NCBI RefSeq assembly: GCF_033807575.1
Contig: NC_084708.1
Span: 5,170,501 to 5,234,500 of the forward strand
Length of the DNA: 64,000 nt
Source: Cydia pomonella
Lineage: Eukaryota; Arthropoda; Insecta; Lepidoptera; Tortricidae
Reading direction: 5' to 3'
Position numbers and translations under genes: made by a program. The notes beneath the pieces were generated by a model that saw only the letters and a program-made list of their open reading frames with translations, was not told where the DNA came from and made no database searches. This document shows positions 49,701-57,095 of this stretch, one piece after another (the first letter of the stretch is position 1; every line of letters starts with the position of its first letter).

Positions 49701-50908
49701 CAATATCACAATTTCCTTATTTTTGGGACCCCTTAATTGCTAGAAGTGTAAAACTAGCAGTTTCACATGCCCTGCCTACCCCTTTTGGGAATACAGGCGT
49801 GGGTTTATGTATGTAAATACATATATGCAAGGCGAAATGGCGTGAAGTTGATGTCGGTGCAAGGGCCTAGCCAGCCAGTGAACTAAGAGGGGGTGGGGGG
49901 GATCAGAGGTCGCAGACGGGCGTACATTGTATTTTTAGCTCCAGGGGGGCAGTTGACCCGACCCCACCCCTAATCCTATCTGCCTACGCCCTTGTGTCGG
50001 TGTGAGCTACAGCAGATGTGAAGAAGAGTAAGAAAGACCACTTAAACCCCAAATACAAGCCAGTATCTAGGCATGCCCATAAGAGTTGGGAATTCCGAAA
50101 ACTAGTAAACACACTTCACAAGTCTGAGTGTACACAACGGACAACAGTTTGCGGAAAACAAACCATGAACATGTCTTCTTTGCACAACCCAGTTTAAACT
50201 AATCTTATCACTTTCAAGATTTGCCATTATTTGATAAAATTATTGGCTATAGCATGTCCTCATTTAAAGGAAAACTTTTATAAGGGGATTCAAATAATGA
50301 ATAGAATCAAGCGTTACTTTGCGGAAATTCATACTAATTAAAACAAGATGATCCTGATCCTGAGTATGCCTCGTAGAGAGACGAAACTCGTGTCGAGTTT
50401 TGTACTTTTGGTGGCGTGTTGACATTTATTTGCGTACTTATTTTTGCAGTCCCACTGGTCCCAGTGGGAACATTAATTGCATGTAAAAATACGGAAGTAA
50501 GTATAACTGGATTAACTGGTTAGCACTGATTGACCAGCACGTTATCTTTTTGCGGATTAGCAAAGTAATAATTATTGTATTAAGGGGATTTTTTGACCAC
50601 ATGATTAATATTAATTTTGATCAAAAAAATCAAGCCCGGTCGCTGTTTTTATTCTGACCTTGACAAATCATATTTATTTATTTAAAACTTTATTGCACAA
50701 AAGAAAAACTTAATGTACAAAAGGTGAACTTAATGCCATGAGGCATTCTCTACCAGTCAACCTTAGGGCAAAGCAGATAAGATTGTAGGCGGTGCGTTTA
50801 AAACTAAAAGAAATTGTTATTGAAAGAATTAGAGTCCTAATACACATAAATTAATTATAAAATACTTAAATACATAAAGACACATACATACATTACATAA
50901 ATAAATAA

Positions 50909-50939
<31 letters not shown>

Positions 50940-53900
50940 CCGATTCGTGAGACTGATACTTAATTGATCTTTAAACTGCCAGCAAATAAATCACGCACAG
51001 ATTTCATAAAGCTTCATAAAGCCTTAAATAAGACGTTGCAAGTATGTTTAAAGTATACATACCTAATTTATTTTTATATTGATCTCATTATAGGGGAGTC
51101 ATATTGACACTGCGTGACATAATTGTCCCACTACTGGGCAAAGGCCTCTCTCTCCTTGATTTTTACTAAAGTGAAATCTCGGTACACCCAAAAATCCGGC
51201 ACTAAAATATGGGGTGCAAGTGATCATTCTATGTGCGCTTACATTATCATTATGACTCTTGAGTATCTTTATATTCTATAGCCGGGTCTACACTGAGCAA
51301 GCACATCGGCCGAGGTGGCGCGCTCGGGCGAGGAAAACGCGCGCGCCGTCACAGCCGAGGCACGTCTATACTGGCCGTATTGTGCGTGGGGAAATTGCCT
51401 CGCGCGTATGCTCGCTCAGTGTGGACCCGGCTAATTACTAAAATCCAGATCACAGTACAATTTTCTTTGAATTTAGTATATTAGTATAGTATATTGCTTC
51501 GACATACTACATTATAATAAGCAGATTTGCTCTAATCTTCCAGTAATTCAGCTCTCTTGTGTCAGCATCAGTGCCAGATTAGTGAGATTGTACTGTATAG
51601 ATAGATATAAAAAAAATGTGGTGTATTATTTTAGAAAAAAGTGGACTTACAATAAGAAATAGAATCCCCATGCAGAGCCAGAGCCCCAGACGTTGGGCGT
51701 GACCCCTCTGTACAGCCCCTTGACTCCCTCCTTCTTCACTATGGTCACGAATGCGCTGCTGAGCCCGTCGTACCTCGGCACTGTGGCGGTCCGGCCGTCA
51801 TTCACTAGAATAAAACACTTTGTATATAATTTTATCCATATTAACCCTACAAGACCTGTCATTCAATAGAATAAATCACTATGTATATAATCCATTATAA
51901 CTGAACAGTAAAACGTAACTGACGGTTACAGTTTACGGTACAATTTGTAATGGTTAATTTTCAATGTATCCAATTCTTATTAACGTTCGGCCAACACTGT
52001 ACATAATGTTATCCAGATTAACCCTTTCTAGCTAAATGCCTGATTTACATTGAAAGAATACTTAGGCAGAACTTTTTTTAGTAGTTTTTTTAGTAGATGT
52101 ATGTCTCTCTCTGAAGGTTCCTTCATAATCTGAAGATCATGATCATTTCCATCATAAAATTCCTAGTAATGCTGCCTGCTTACTGGATCGGAGTGAGGCA
52201 GCAGAGTGAGAGATAAAAAACCACCAATAGAATTGCATAAAATCTCCACTCCTCTTTGCGCTTATGGTGGATTTTAACTTGCTCATCGCTTTTCTGCCTC
52301 GCTCCGCTCCAGTGGAGAGGCAGAGGCAGCCTAATTGTGAAGGTGATGTGTAATGAAATGCTTGGGATTATGATTAGAGATATGTGGTTCAACTGAACTT
52401 TATTTATTATCAAATTTAAGACATCATGCATATAAATTAAGTACCTCTTTAGTTACTAAAGTCAGCCTCGGTCTTTTAAGTGGTAATAAATTATGCAGTT
52501 ACAGATTATTATCTGTAGAGTTAACTGGAGATACTATGAATCATTTATGTTTTTATTAGACATAAACTGCCATAGTGATGCAAATAGAGGAAATGAAGCG
52601 AGGCAGAGGCGACCATCCGCCAACTGGAAGAGCACCATCGAAAAAGACCTTAAATCTAATAATGTTGATGTAGTAATATTGATGACCTAGTGAGTACTGA
52701 GTAGTGACCCTGCCTATGAAGTAGATGGTCCCAGGTTTGAATCCTGGTAAGGGCATTTATTTTTGTGATGAACACAGATATTTGTTCCTAAGTCATGGGT
52801 GTTTTCTATGATAAGTATATATTTATCTGTTTACGTATGTATATCGTCGTATAGTACCCATAGTACAAGCTTTGCTTAGTTTTGGGCTGGGTCAATCTCT
52901 CCCAATTTTATTTTCATGTGATTAGGCAGGTCCACACAGAGCGAGCATACGCGCGAGGCTATTTCCTCATGCACAAACCAGCCAGTGTAGATGTGCCTCG
53001 GCGGGGCGCGCGTTTTCCTCGCCCGTGCGCGCCGCCTCGGCCGAGGCACATCTACACTGGCCGTTTTGTGCGTGAGGAAATTGCCTCGCGCGTATGCTCG
53101 CGCTGTGTGGACCTGGCTATTGAGTGACAACACAAAATAGACTGTTGTGGCAAAAACATATGAGGAGGGCTAACCCCTAAGTGCAAATGTAGGGTTAGAG
53201 ATGAATCTCGAAAAAACAAAACTGATGACTAATCAAAAACCGGTACCCATTTTAGCAAGCAACACCACACTCGAATACGTCCAAAAATATGTATATCTTG
53301 GGAAACAAATATCATTTAACCCCGAAAGAAATACAGAAGAAATAGAAAGAAGAATAGCCAATACATGGAAACAATTCTGGGCTCACAAAGAAATACTCAA
53401 ATCGCAACTTCCTGTACACCTGAAGAAAACAGTGATGGATTCATCCCTACTGCCTTGCCTCACATATGGCTGTCAAACCTGGACATTAAATCAGGCAACC
53501 AAAAATAAAATACAGACCACCCAAAGAGCAATGGAAAGAAGCTGTTTAGGCATAAAACTAAAAGACAGAATAAGATGCTCCGATATTAGAAAAAGGACAC
53601 AAGTAACTGATGCCTTACACTTTGCGCAGAGCATGAAATGGAGATGGGCAGGTCATGTGGCAAGGCTCAATGACGGGAGGTGGACAGGTAAGGTGACCAA
53701 ATGGAGGGGCCCCCTGGGCTCTAGAAAGAGAGGACATCCACTAGCCAGATGGCAGGACGAAATTGTTGCTACTGCGGGCAAGGAATGGCAAAGCGTAGCA
53801 AAAGACAGAAACAAATGGAAACAGCTGGAGGAGGCTTTTACCCAGAAGGGGTCTACAGCAGAAAAATAAAAATTAATATTTATAAATATATATATCAAAC

Positions 53901-55137
53901 GATAAAATTCTCTGTGGAATATTGAAGCTCTAATAATAATAATAATAATAAATAACCCCTAAGTGATATGGGAACATAGCCAGGAGAGAGAAAGAGAAAA
54001 TAAACCACCACACAGAGGCGTATTTTAATATTTGGCACCCTGGGCTAGGTGCCGACTTATTCTCAACATCTTCAGGAAACGTGGGGCCTGCGCCGGCCTT
54101 CGCAGCCTGCCACCCCAGGCTATGACCCCCTTGGCCAAATGGTAAATACGCCCCTGCCACCACAACAATATGTTTATAAATAATAAGTGTTTTAGAGCCA
54201 ATAACTTGATTTATTACAAACATAAAACAACACAAATTTAAGCTGCCTGTGCATTCATAAATAATAATAAAAGTGTGTATTGTGATAAATTATTTCCAAG
54301 TTATGATGTGACTTTACAACAAGATTATGACACATCTTATTATTATTTAGCTGCCATAAATAGACATTCACTCGTTAAATATTTTATTTTCTATTTAATT
54401 AGTAATTACAAATAGGTATATTATTTAATCTTAAAATTCCTAATTGCCTACTTTCTAGTTTTCAAGAGTTGGGCTAAATTTATTAACAGAAGAGGCATGT
54501 TGGTCAAATTAATTAATGATAAAACCAGTTAATCATATGGGAAACTGACTGTTTGCTGAAATTATGTCATGTTGCCTATTAAATAAGCTTGTCTAACTAC
54601 TTATGTAACACTTGCAAAATTCTACATTTATTAAGAACAAAAAAGAAATGAAATCCACACATTCAAGAATGTATGTACCTACTACAAAATATTTATAAAC
54701 TACTGCAGATATGATTTTGTATTTGTAAGTAATCGCACACAAACAATTCAGAGCTTCCAAGAACGCAGGAAGTCACTTCTTTGTGTTTAAAAATGCATTT
54801 AATGCACTTTCACTGCATGTGAAGTTCAAGGCCATCAATATTACCACATGACTAGTTTTCTTTCCACTTTGCAACATTGATGATTGGTATTTCTATAACT
54901 CTACACGTGCATTCGAATGGTATTTTTATCAGAAAATGGCACATGGCAACTACATAAATTTTCAAGTCACATGTACAGGAACTTACCAGCAAATCTAATT
55001 TTAATAAGGTCCAAAGGGTGCAGAATCAGCGTAGACGTTACGCCACCCGATATACCAGCTACCAGGTGCTCGTATTTAATATGGCTTAACAAAGCCACTT
55101 TCGAAGACGATGGATTTGTGTTCTTCATCGTACTCAT
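31587..55137 (-). CDS. SLC25A32: Mitochondrial folate/FAD carrier, SLC25A32-like, two C-terminal isoforms
   Basis: Minus-strand gene of the mitochondrial carrier family, predicted to move folate-type cofactors (or FAD) across the inner membrane. Exons: 55137-54987, 51804-51651, 48906-48657, 37233-37120, then either 36024-35767 (isoform A, 308 aa) or 36024-35879 joined to 31731-31587 (isoform B, 319 aa). All junctions are GT-AG and both totals are divisible by three. The three carrier signatures are P41-L-D43-L-I-K46, P141-I-W143-V-V-K146 and P245-Y-Q247-V-V-R250. The Trp and Gln variants are typical of the SLC25A32 branch, as are WGFYF, YNAIKTW, GALQFMTYE and YPYQVVRARLQDQ. Introns total over 20 kb and are full of mobile elements. 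The family assignment is firm; the transported substrate is inferred. Confidence 0.93.
31740..34299. other. SLC25A32 intron 5 (isoform B); no feature seen
   Basis: Very AT-rich with no recognisable coding or repeat boundary. Confidence 0.4.
34300..34436. mobile_element. MITE GGGTCAA...TTGACCC, copy 2
   Basis: GGGTCAACATTATTTTCG ... GAATTTTGACCC with TCTGTCACGCGTGTAATGTC inside. Shorter relative of 1988-2210. Lies in SLC25A32 intron 5. Confidence 0.65.
34437..35535. other. Rest of SLC25A32 intron 5; no feature seen
   Basis: AT-rich DNA up to the putative poly(A) signals of isoform A. Confidence 0.4.
35767..36024 (-). CDS. SLC25A32: SLC25A32 exon 5, with internal donor and its own stop (isoform A end)
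   Basis: Acceptor TTGGTTGCAG/A. Encodes TAVEYLTFAAVSKLLAAGAT and YPYQVVRARLQDQ. At 35879/35878 lies an internal donor (CTGGAG/GTACGA) leading to exon 6. If it is not used, the frame runs on through GFYKGLTPYLLHVTP to a stop at 35767-35769. AATAAA signals on the minus strand at 35543-35552 fit a ~220-nt 3' UTR. Confidence 0.88.
   Translation of the reverse strand, partial: TAVEYLTFAAVSKLLAAGATYPYQVVRARLQDQRGAYRGAWHCVSETWRYERVRGFYKGLTPYLLHVTPNICLVMLIWEKFTNND
36101..36363 (-). mobile_element. tRNA-derived SINE, copy 1 (full-length)
   Basis: On the minus strand: GGCCTAGTGGGTAGTGACCC (box A), then GGGTTCAAATCC (box B), a tRNA-unrelated body (GGGTGTTTTCTATGTATTTAAG ... broken by AT) and an AATAAATAAAT-type tail. 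The intact pol III boxes make it a possible source copy. Located in SLC25A32 intron 4. Confidence 0.85.
36977..37027. repeat. Two abutting palindromes 93 bp into SLC25A32 intron 4
   Basis: CCCGGCAACGTCAT / GACGTTACCGGG (one mismatch) is followed at once by the perfect 26-bp palindrome GTTCCTGCTCCTG / CAGGAGCAGGAAC. They share one base. Confidence 0.9.
37120..37233 (-). CDS. SLC25A32: SLC25A32 exon 4
   Basis: Acceptor TTGATTTCAG/G, donor CTG/GTAAGA. Encodes GFVPGMFGVSHGALQFMTYE, the fourth membrane helix, and IDIKL. Confidence 0.92.
37260..38990. other. SLC25A32 intron 3 segment; no feature seen
   Basis: AT-rich. Open frames at 37573-37985 and 38678-38893 carry no recognisable motif. Confidence 0.4.
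38995..39312. repeat. Old member of the TCCGTAGTC/TGCTCTTGGCCGG repeat family
   Basis: Contains GTGTGGGGTATCGTTGGA near the start and ends GGAACCGTACACTGAGAATG ... TGCTCTTGTGCG, collinear with 8278-8936 but diverged and 5'-truncated. Confidence 0.55.
39370..39480 (-). mobile_element. LINE 3' end, empty-site copy
   Basis: Minus strand encodes RGNAASILGTMPQGPILDLS and a stop, followed by the same 3' UTR as 2211-2255 but without the MITE insertion. Heavily 5'-truncated. Confidence 0.68.
39485..41095. other. No gene seen
   Basis: AT-rich intronic DNA with a short (GAGTAT)n-like run at 39615-39632. Confidence 0.4.
41101..41554 (+). mobile_element. Helitron/Helentron-like non-autonomous element, copy C
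   Basis: Same 5' and internal blocks as copies A and B. The terminal hairpin is damaged by a small deletion (AACAGCAAAGCTCGGT). Carries the most complete tRNA-like segment, at 41319-41390. Confidence 0.62.
41319..41390 (+). repeat. tRNA-Ser-like segment inside Helitron-like copy C
   Basis: Box A TGGTCCAGCGGGTTAAGACG, an anticodon-loop-like GGACTGCTAAAC (GCT), and box B GGGTTCGAATCTCG. Resembles a serine tRNA, but the acceptor and anticodon stems do not pair well, so it is not called as a gene. Confidence 0.5.
41560..42300. other. No gene seen
   Basis: AT-rich intronic DNA. Confidence 0.4.
42316..42712. repeat. Candidate hAT-like fragment with TTCGGCCGAATATTCGG blocks
   Basis: Starts CTAGAGATGCCATAGTGG, then multiple CGAATATTCGGC palindromic blocks, and recurs at the other end with GTATTCGGTATTTGGCCG. 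The right terminus and target duplication are not identifiable. Confidence 0.35.
42730..44070. other. No gene seen, apart from a 33-bp palindrome at 43945
   Basis: AT-rich intronic DNA. Confidence 0.4.
43945..43977. repeat. 33-bp palindrome
   Basis: Perfect 15-bp arms ATGGCTATTTGTACG and CGTACAAATAGCCAT around TAA. Confidence 0.9.
44080..44262. mobile_element. hAT MITE with exact 8-bp target duplication
   Basis: CCTCCAAG on both sides. Ends CAGAGGCGACGTTAGG and CCCCGCAACTG. Short imperfect TIRs of the CAGRGGCG type, as in 54013-54156. Confidence 0.75.
44271..45740. other. No gene seen
   Basis: AT-rich intronic DNA. Confidence 0.4.
45745..46220. repeat. Composite of LINE-like 3' segments
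   Basis: Three blocks I associate with widespread lepidopteran repeats: TTTATTCTGCAAGTAGGCC plus GGGCTCTTTTACAAGTC; TTCCTATGGCCACCCTGTC plus CATCATCAGATCAGCACGAT; and GATTCCTTTTAGGGATAAG ... GCAATAAAGTGATATACATA, ending in (CATA)n. Element boundaries are uncertain. Confidence 0.5.
46225..46620. other. No gene seen
   Basis: AT-rich intronic DNA. Confidence 0.4.
46622..46727. mobile_element. Palindromic MITE GCCTACCGCGAACCACG
   Basis: Arms GCCTACCGCGAACCACGTTC and GAACGTGGTTCGCGGTAAGC, with GCCTCCCTGTC / GACAGAGAGGC inside. About 105 bp. Confidence 0.8.
46993..47121. mobile_element. MITE GGGCTATAACCGCGAAAA, copy 1
   Basis: Inverted ends GGGCTATAACCGCGAAAATC and GGTTTTCGCGGTAGGCCC. A second copy at 55546-55674 shares the interior TCTTAG(C/T)(A/G)AGAGTAAAAG. 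Confidence 0.8.
47278..47483. mobile_element. hAT MITE, exact 8-bp target duplication
   Basis: ATCTATGC on both sides. TIRs CAGTGGTGGGCATACTTTTT and the complement of GCCGTACTTTGCCCACCACTG-type end. 206 bp, no coding capacity. Confidence 0.92.
47555..48622 (-). pseudogene. SLC25A32: Decayed duplicate of SLC25A32 exon 3, split by a solo LTR
   Basis: 47555-47615 matches the 3' part of exon 3 (about 48655-48712) and 48542-48622 matches its middle (about 48712-48790), with roughly 85-90% identity by eye. Joined across the LTR they are collinear. The donor ACTCACC is lost in the copy and the reading frame is broken. It lies in intron 3 just downstream of the real exon, so it is a local tandem duplicate. 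Confidence 0.82.
47616..48541. mobile_element. Solo LTR, 926 bp, target duplication CCCT
   Basis: Begins TGTTAG and ends CTTACA (5'-TG...CA-3'), flanked by CCCT on both sides, with exon-3-like sequence continuing exactly across. A TATA box (GGATATAAAAGGG at about 47991-48003) precedes an arthropod-type TCATT motif. No internal gag or pol remains in the window, so it is a recombination product. The superfamily cannot be set from the LTR alone. Confidence 0.85.
48657..48906 (-). CDS. SLC25A32: SLC25A32 exon 3
   Basis: Acceptor TTTGTTTCCAG/C, donor CGG/GTGAGT. Encodes YNAIKTW, the third helix with EAGVLSLVMTNPIWVVKTRL (second carrier motif) and EGVRGLYR. A decayed partial copy lies just downstream at 47555-48622. 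Confidence 0.93.
48953..49278. mobile_element. Candidate hAT MITE with AACCGGTT-rich ends
   Basis: AGGCTCGGAACCGGTT at the left and AACCGGTTTCCGAAGCTT at the right. The flanks ATGCAGAG and AAGCAGAG match at 7 of 8. AACCGGTT-rich like 57397-58434. Lies next to SLC25A32 exon 3, in intron 2. Confidence 0.5.
49280..49585. other. No gene seen
   Basis: AT-rich intronic DNA. Confidence 0.4.
49590..49835 (+). repeat. LINE-type 3' UTR repeat
   Basis: Blocks GTCGTACAAGTCGACTGTGG, GGGCTGGCAACCGGTCACAA and TGCCCTGCCTACCCCTTTTG, then GGGAATACAGGCGTGG and a TGTATGTAAATAC tail. I know this block order from lepidopteran LINE 3' ends; the exact family is not assigned. Confidence 0.55.
49860..49994. mobile_element. 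hAT MITE, exact 8-bp target duplication
   Basis: TGTCGGTG on both sides. TIRs CAAGGGCCTAGCCAG and the complement of CTGCCTACGCCCTTG (13 of 15 match). 135 bp. Confidence 0.9.
50003..50665. other. No gene seen
   Basis: AT-rich intronic DNA. The short palindrome CCCACTGGTCCCAGTGGG is at 50452-50469. Confidence 0.4.
50668..50945. repeat. LINE-like 3' repeat and (TA)n
   Basis: TTATTTAAAACTTTATTGCAC, then GTACAAAAGGTGAACTTAAT and GAGGCATTCTCTACCAGTC, a common lepidopteran repeat end. An (AT)n microsatellite is at 50910-50938. Confidence 0.5.
51110..51160. repeat. Short repeat fragment (CCCACTACTGGGCAAAGGCC)
   Basis: This phrase is frequent in lepidopteran retroelement 3' ends. Only about 50 bp remain. 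Confidence 0.35.
51281..51431. mobile_element. GC-rich palindromic MITE, TA target, copy 1
   Basis: TA, GCCGGGTCTACACTGAGC ... GCTCAGTGTGGACCCGGC, TA. Contains CGAGGAAAACGCGCGCGCC. Family of three in this window. Confidence 0.88.
51651..51804 (-). CDS. SLC25A32: SLC25A32 exon 2
   Basis: Acceptor TTTTATTCTAG/TG, donor TTATT/GTAAGT. Encodes NDGRTATVPRYDG and GLYRGVTPNVWGSGSAWGFY, the first matrix helix and the second membrane helix. Confidence 0.92.
51810..52180. other. SLC25A32 intron 1 start; no feature seen
   Basis: AT-rich. Confidence 0.4.
52183..52312. mobile_element. Small TIR element CTGGATCGGAGTGAGGCAG
   Basis: Inverted ends CTGGATCGGAGTGAGGCAG and CTGCCTCGCTCCGCTCCAG. About 130 bp. 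TA precedes the left end; TG follows the right end. Confidence 0.65.
52683..52890 (+). mobile_element. tRNA-derived SINE, copy 3 (3'-truncated)
   Basis: GTAGTGACCCTGCCTATGAAG, then box B-like GGTTTGAATCCTGG, then the shared body (GTCATGGGTGTTTTCTATG). Orientation opposite to copies at 36101 and 55919. Confidence 0.78.
52925..53117. mobile_element. GC-rich palindromic MITE, TA target, copy 2
   Basis: TA, GGCAGGTCCACACAGAGCG ... GCGCTGTGTGGACCTGGC, TA. Arms nearly complete inverted copies; GCGAGCATACGCGCGAGGC shared with copy 3. Confidence 0.88.
53184..53952 (+). mobile_element. 5'-truncated LINE with 13-bp target duplication
   Basis: A 222-codon open frame (53201-53869) encodes the RT C-terminal part and zinc-knuckle-like tail of a LINE: YVYLGKQISFNPE, LPCLTYGCQTWTL, MKWRWAGHVARLNDGRWT, GSRKRGHPLARWQDEI. 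The 3' end reads ATATTGAAGCTCTAATAATA and (ATA)n. TAACCCCTAAGTG occurs on both sides (53171-53183 and 53953-53965), so both insertion ends are exact. The intact frame suggests a fairly young insertion. The catalytic palm was never copied, so this copy is inactive. Confidence 0.9.
54013..54156. mobile_element. hAT MITE, exact 8-bp target duplication
   Basis: CCACCACA on both sides. Ends CAGAGGCGTATTTTAATATT and the complement of CCAAATGGTAAATACGCCCCTG-type end. 144 bp. Confidence 0.9.
54170..54985. other. SLC25A32 intron 1; no feature seen
   Basis: AT-rich DNA before exon 1. Confidence 0.4.
54987..55137 (-). CDS. SLC25A32: SLC25A32 exon 1 (start)
   Basis: The first ATG starts MSTMKNTNPSSSKVALL; the exon continues through HLVAGISGGVTSTLILHPLD, holding the first carrier motif, to a G/GTAAGT donor. 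A second in-frame Met is at residue 4. No cleavable presequence is expected for this family. Confidence 0.9.
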
Positions 55138-55480
55138 GATTATAATAGATCACAGATAAATACTTTGCATTTTGTTTTCACAGATCAATAAGCCTACCGG
55201 AACACACTTTCCCAGAAATCTTTAAGAAATGTAAATTTAAATGAATTTTCACTGAGCATATTTCTTTCGTAATATTCGACGAAATTGCATGTACGAATCA
55301 CTTTCCTCCATCACATCACGAATGCACAGATTAAAAATCATATGAATACCTATTGCAAAAACGCAAGTGACTAGGTCACAAACCTTCGTATAAAATAAAA
55401 GCACCGCTAGCCGCTAGCAGCGCCATCTACGGACGAAATTGCAAAACCATTATATACTGACTGTTGAGTGACAGGAACAG
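55138..55480 (-). promoter_or_regulatory. SLC25A32 5' flank (promoter expected here)
   Basis: Upstream of the start codon, without a strong TATA box. Contains the GCTAGCAGCGCCATCTACGG segment common in lepidopteran intergenic DNA. Assigned only by position. Confidence 0.35.
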
Positions 55481-55545
55481 AGAATATACGTCGTTTAAAA
55501 TATTTTTACACAATTTTCAATCGTGGCTCAATGCCAGGTGGGTCT

Positions 55546-55674
55546 AGGCTATAACCGCAAAAATAGAAGTTCGTCAATTGTGGGCATTTTTCTCTGTCAC
55601 TCTCATTGCGTCTTAGCGAGAGTAAAAGAGAAAGATCCCCACAATTTGCGAATTTCGGTTTTCGCGGTAGGCCC
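55546..55674. mobile_element. MITE GGCTATAACCGC, copy 2
   Basis: AGGCTATAACCGCAAAAATAG ... CGGTTTTCGCGGTAGGCC. See 46993-47121. Confidence 0.8.
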
Positions 55675-55918
55675 CCCGTGTCTTTGATGCCTAACCTGTC
55701 AAACAATGACAATATGGCCGACCAATGTTTGAAATGTCACCGTATTTAAAAAATATTTCGCTTAAAATTTAGTTTTTTCTTCGCAAGTGTGATGAAAAAC
55801 ATTGTGTGTTACTCCGGGGGTAAGAATATTGCAAACTCGGGTACACCCTCGTGTCCAATATTTCTCTTACCCCCCTCGTTGTACAATGTACTATAGTTCA
55901 TAGTGACGAAACTGTAAA

Positions 55919-56189
55919 TCTAATAAATAAATAATAATAAATAAATCAATAAATATTATAGATCATTATTACACAAATTGACTAAGTCCTACAGTAAGCT
56001 CAATAACGCTTGTGTTGAGGGTACTTAGACAACGATATATATAATATGTAAATATTTATAAATACTTAAATACATCGAAAACAAATATCCATGCTCATCA
56101 CACGAATAAATGCCCTTACCAGGATGTGAACCCGGGACCATCAGCTTCATAGGCAGGGTCACTACCCACTAGGCCAGACCGGTCGTCAA
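55919..56189 (-). mobile_element. tRNA-derived SINE, copy 2
   Basis: Minus strand: GGTCTGGCCTAGTGGGTAGT (box A), CCCGGGTTCACATCCTGG (box B with one change), then the shared body and AATAAAT tail. Confidence 0.85.
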
Positions 56190-56297
56190 AATCTAAAGAT
56201 TTTGGAAAGTTATTAAATACACGTAAGATGTATTTAAAATACGTACAGTACAGCCCGACGTTTTGAGCCCTTTCTCAGTTCTCGTGGTCTACAAGTG

Positions 56298-56505
56298 AAG
56301 GCCAGTCCAGATGGGATTTTTTTGTGCCAGTCTGATCAAATTTGGCTCGCCTATTTCAACTATTTTTTTTATCAACCATCCACAGATTATGAACGATATT
56401 ACCGATGAAATTGAAGGAGCGGACGCAAGAATACATAAATTGGAATTCTATGTTGTAGGATGCTAGTATTCGCGTTTGGAGACATTTTTTAAAGGTTAAA
56501 TTTGA
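56298..56505. mobile_element. Truncated MITE AAGGCCAGTCCAGA, cut by the long-TIR element
   Basis: Left end AAGGCCAGTCCAGATGGGAT matches 30633-30967. The right end is missing and the sequence stops where the 430-bp inverted arm begins. Confidence 0.6.
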
Positions 56506-57095
56506 CAAAGGGTGTAGCAGGATAGCCTAGGAAAAACTGCCCCCAGCGATTTTGGGCCGAAACTGTAATCAAACGATGCCTTTTGGGGAGGTTATACTCT
56601 GCACAAAGTTTCATCCCTCTGTTACCCCCTAGGGGTGAAAAACACCCGATTAACCCCAAAACTGTTTTAATTATTTTTGCTTAAACTATGAAAGTGACGA
56701 ATTTAAAATTTTGTACAAATATTCATAAGACTAAAAGCTATGTGCTAAAAAAATATTAACCCCCTAACCATTTAAATTCTTGTAAAAAAACCGAAAATAA
56801 AAAAAGAATCACCCTGTATATCAAGTTTGGCTCATGGTACACACACCATTTTTTTTTTCAAAAATGAACCAGTTTATATTCTACATTATACAAAAGTTTC
56901 ATGGACCTACTCCAGAAGGAACATTGCGAAATTAATATGTATTGGCTCTTTGGTGCGTACTATTCATTGAACTCCCACTAAGAGCCTTGCATTATTAATA
57001 AACAATGGCTTGCGATCGGACCGCTGCTCGTGCCCGATTTGAAAAAGGTGGGGATAAAGAAGTATGAATCAAACTCATTTGTATTTATAAAAACA

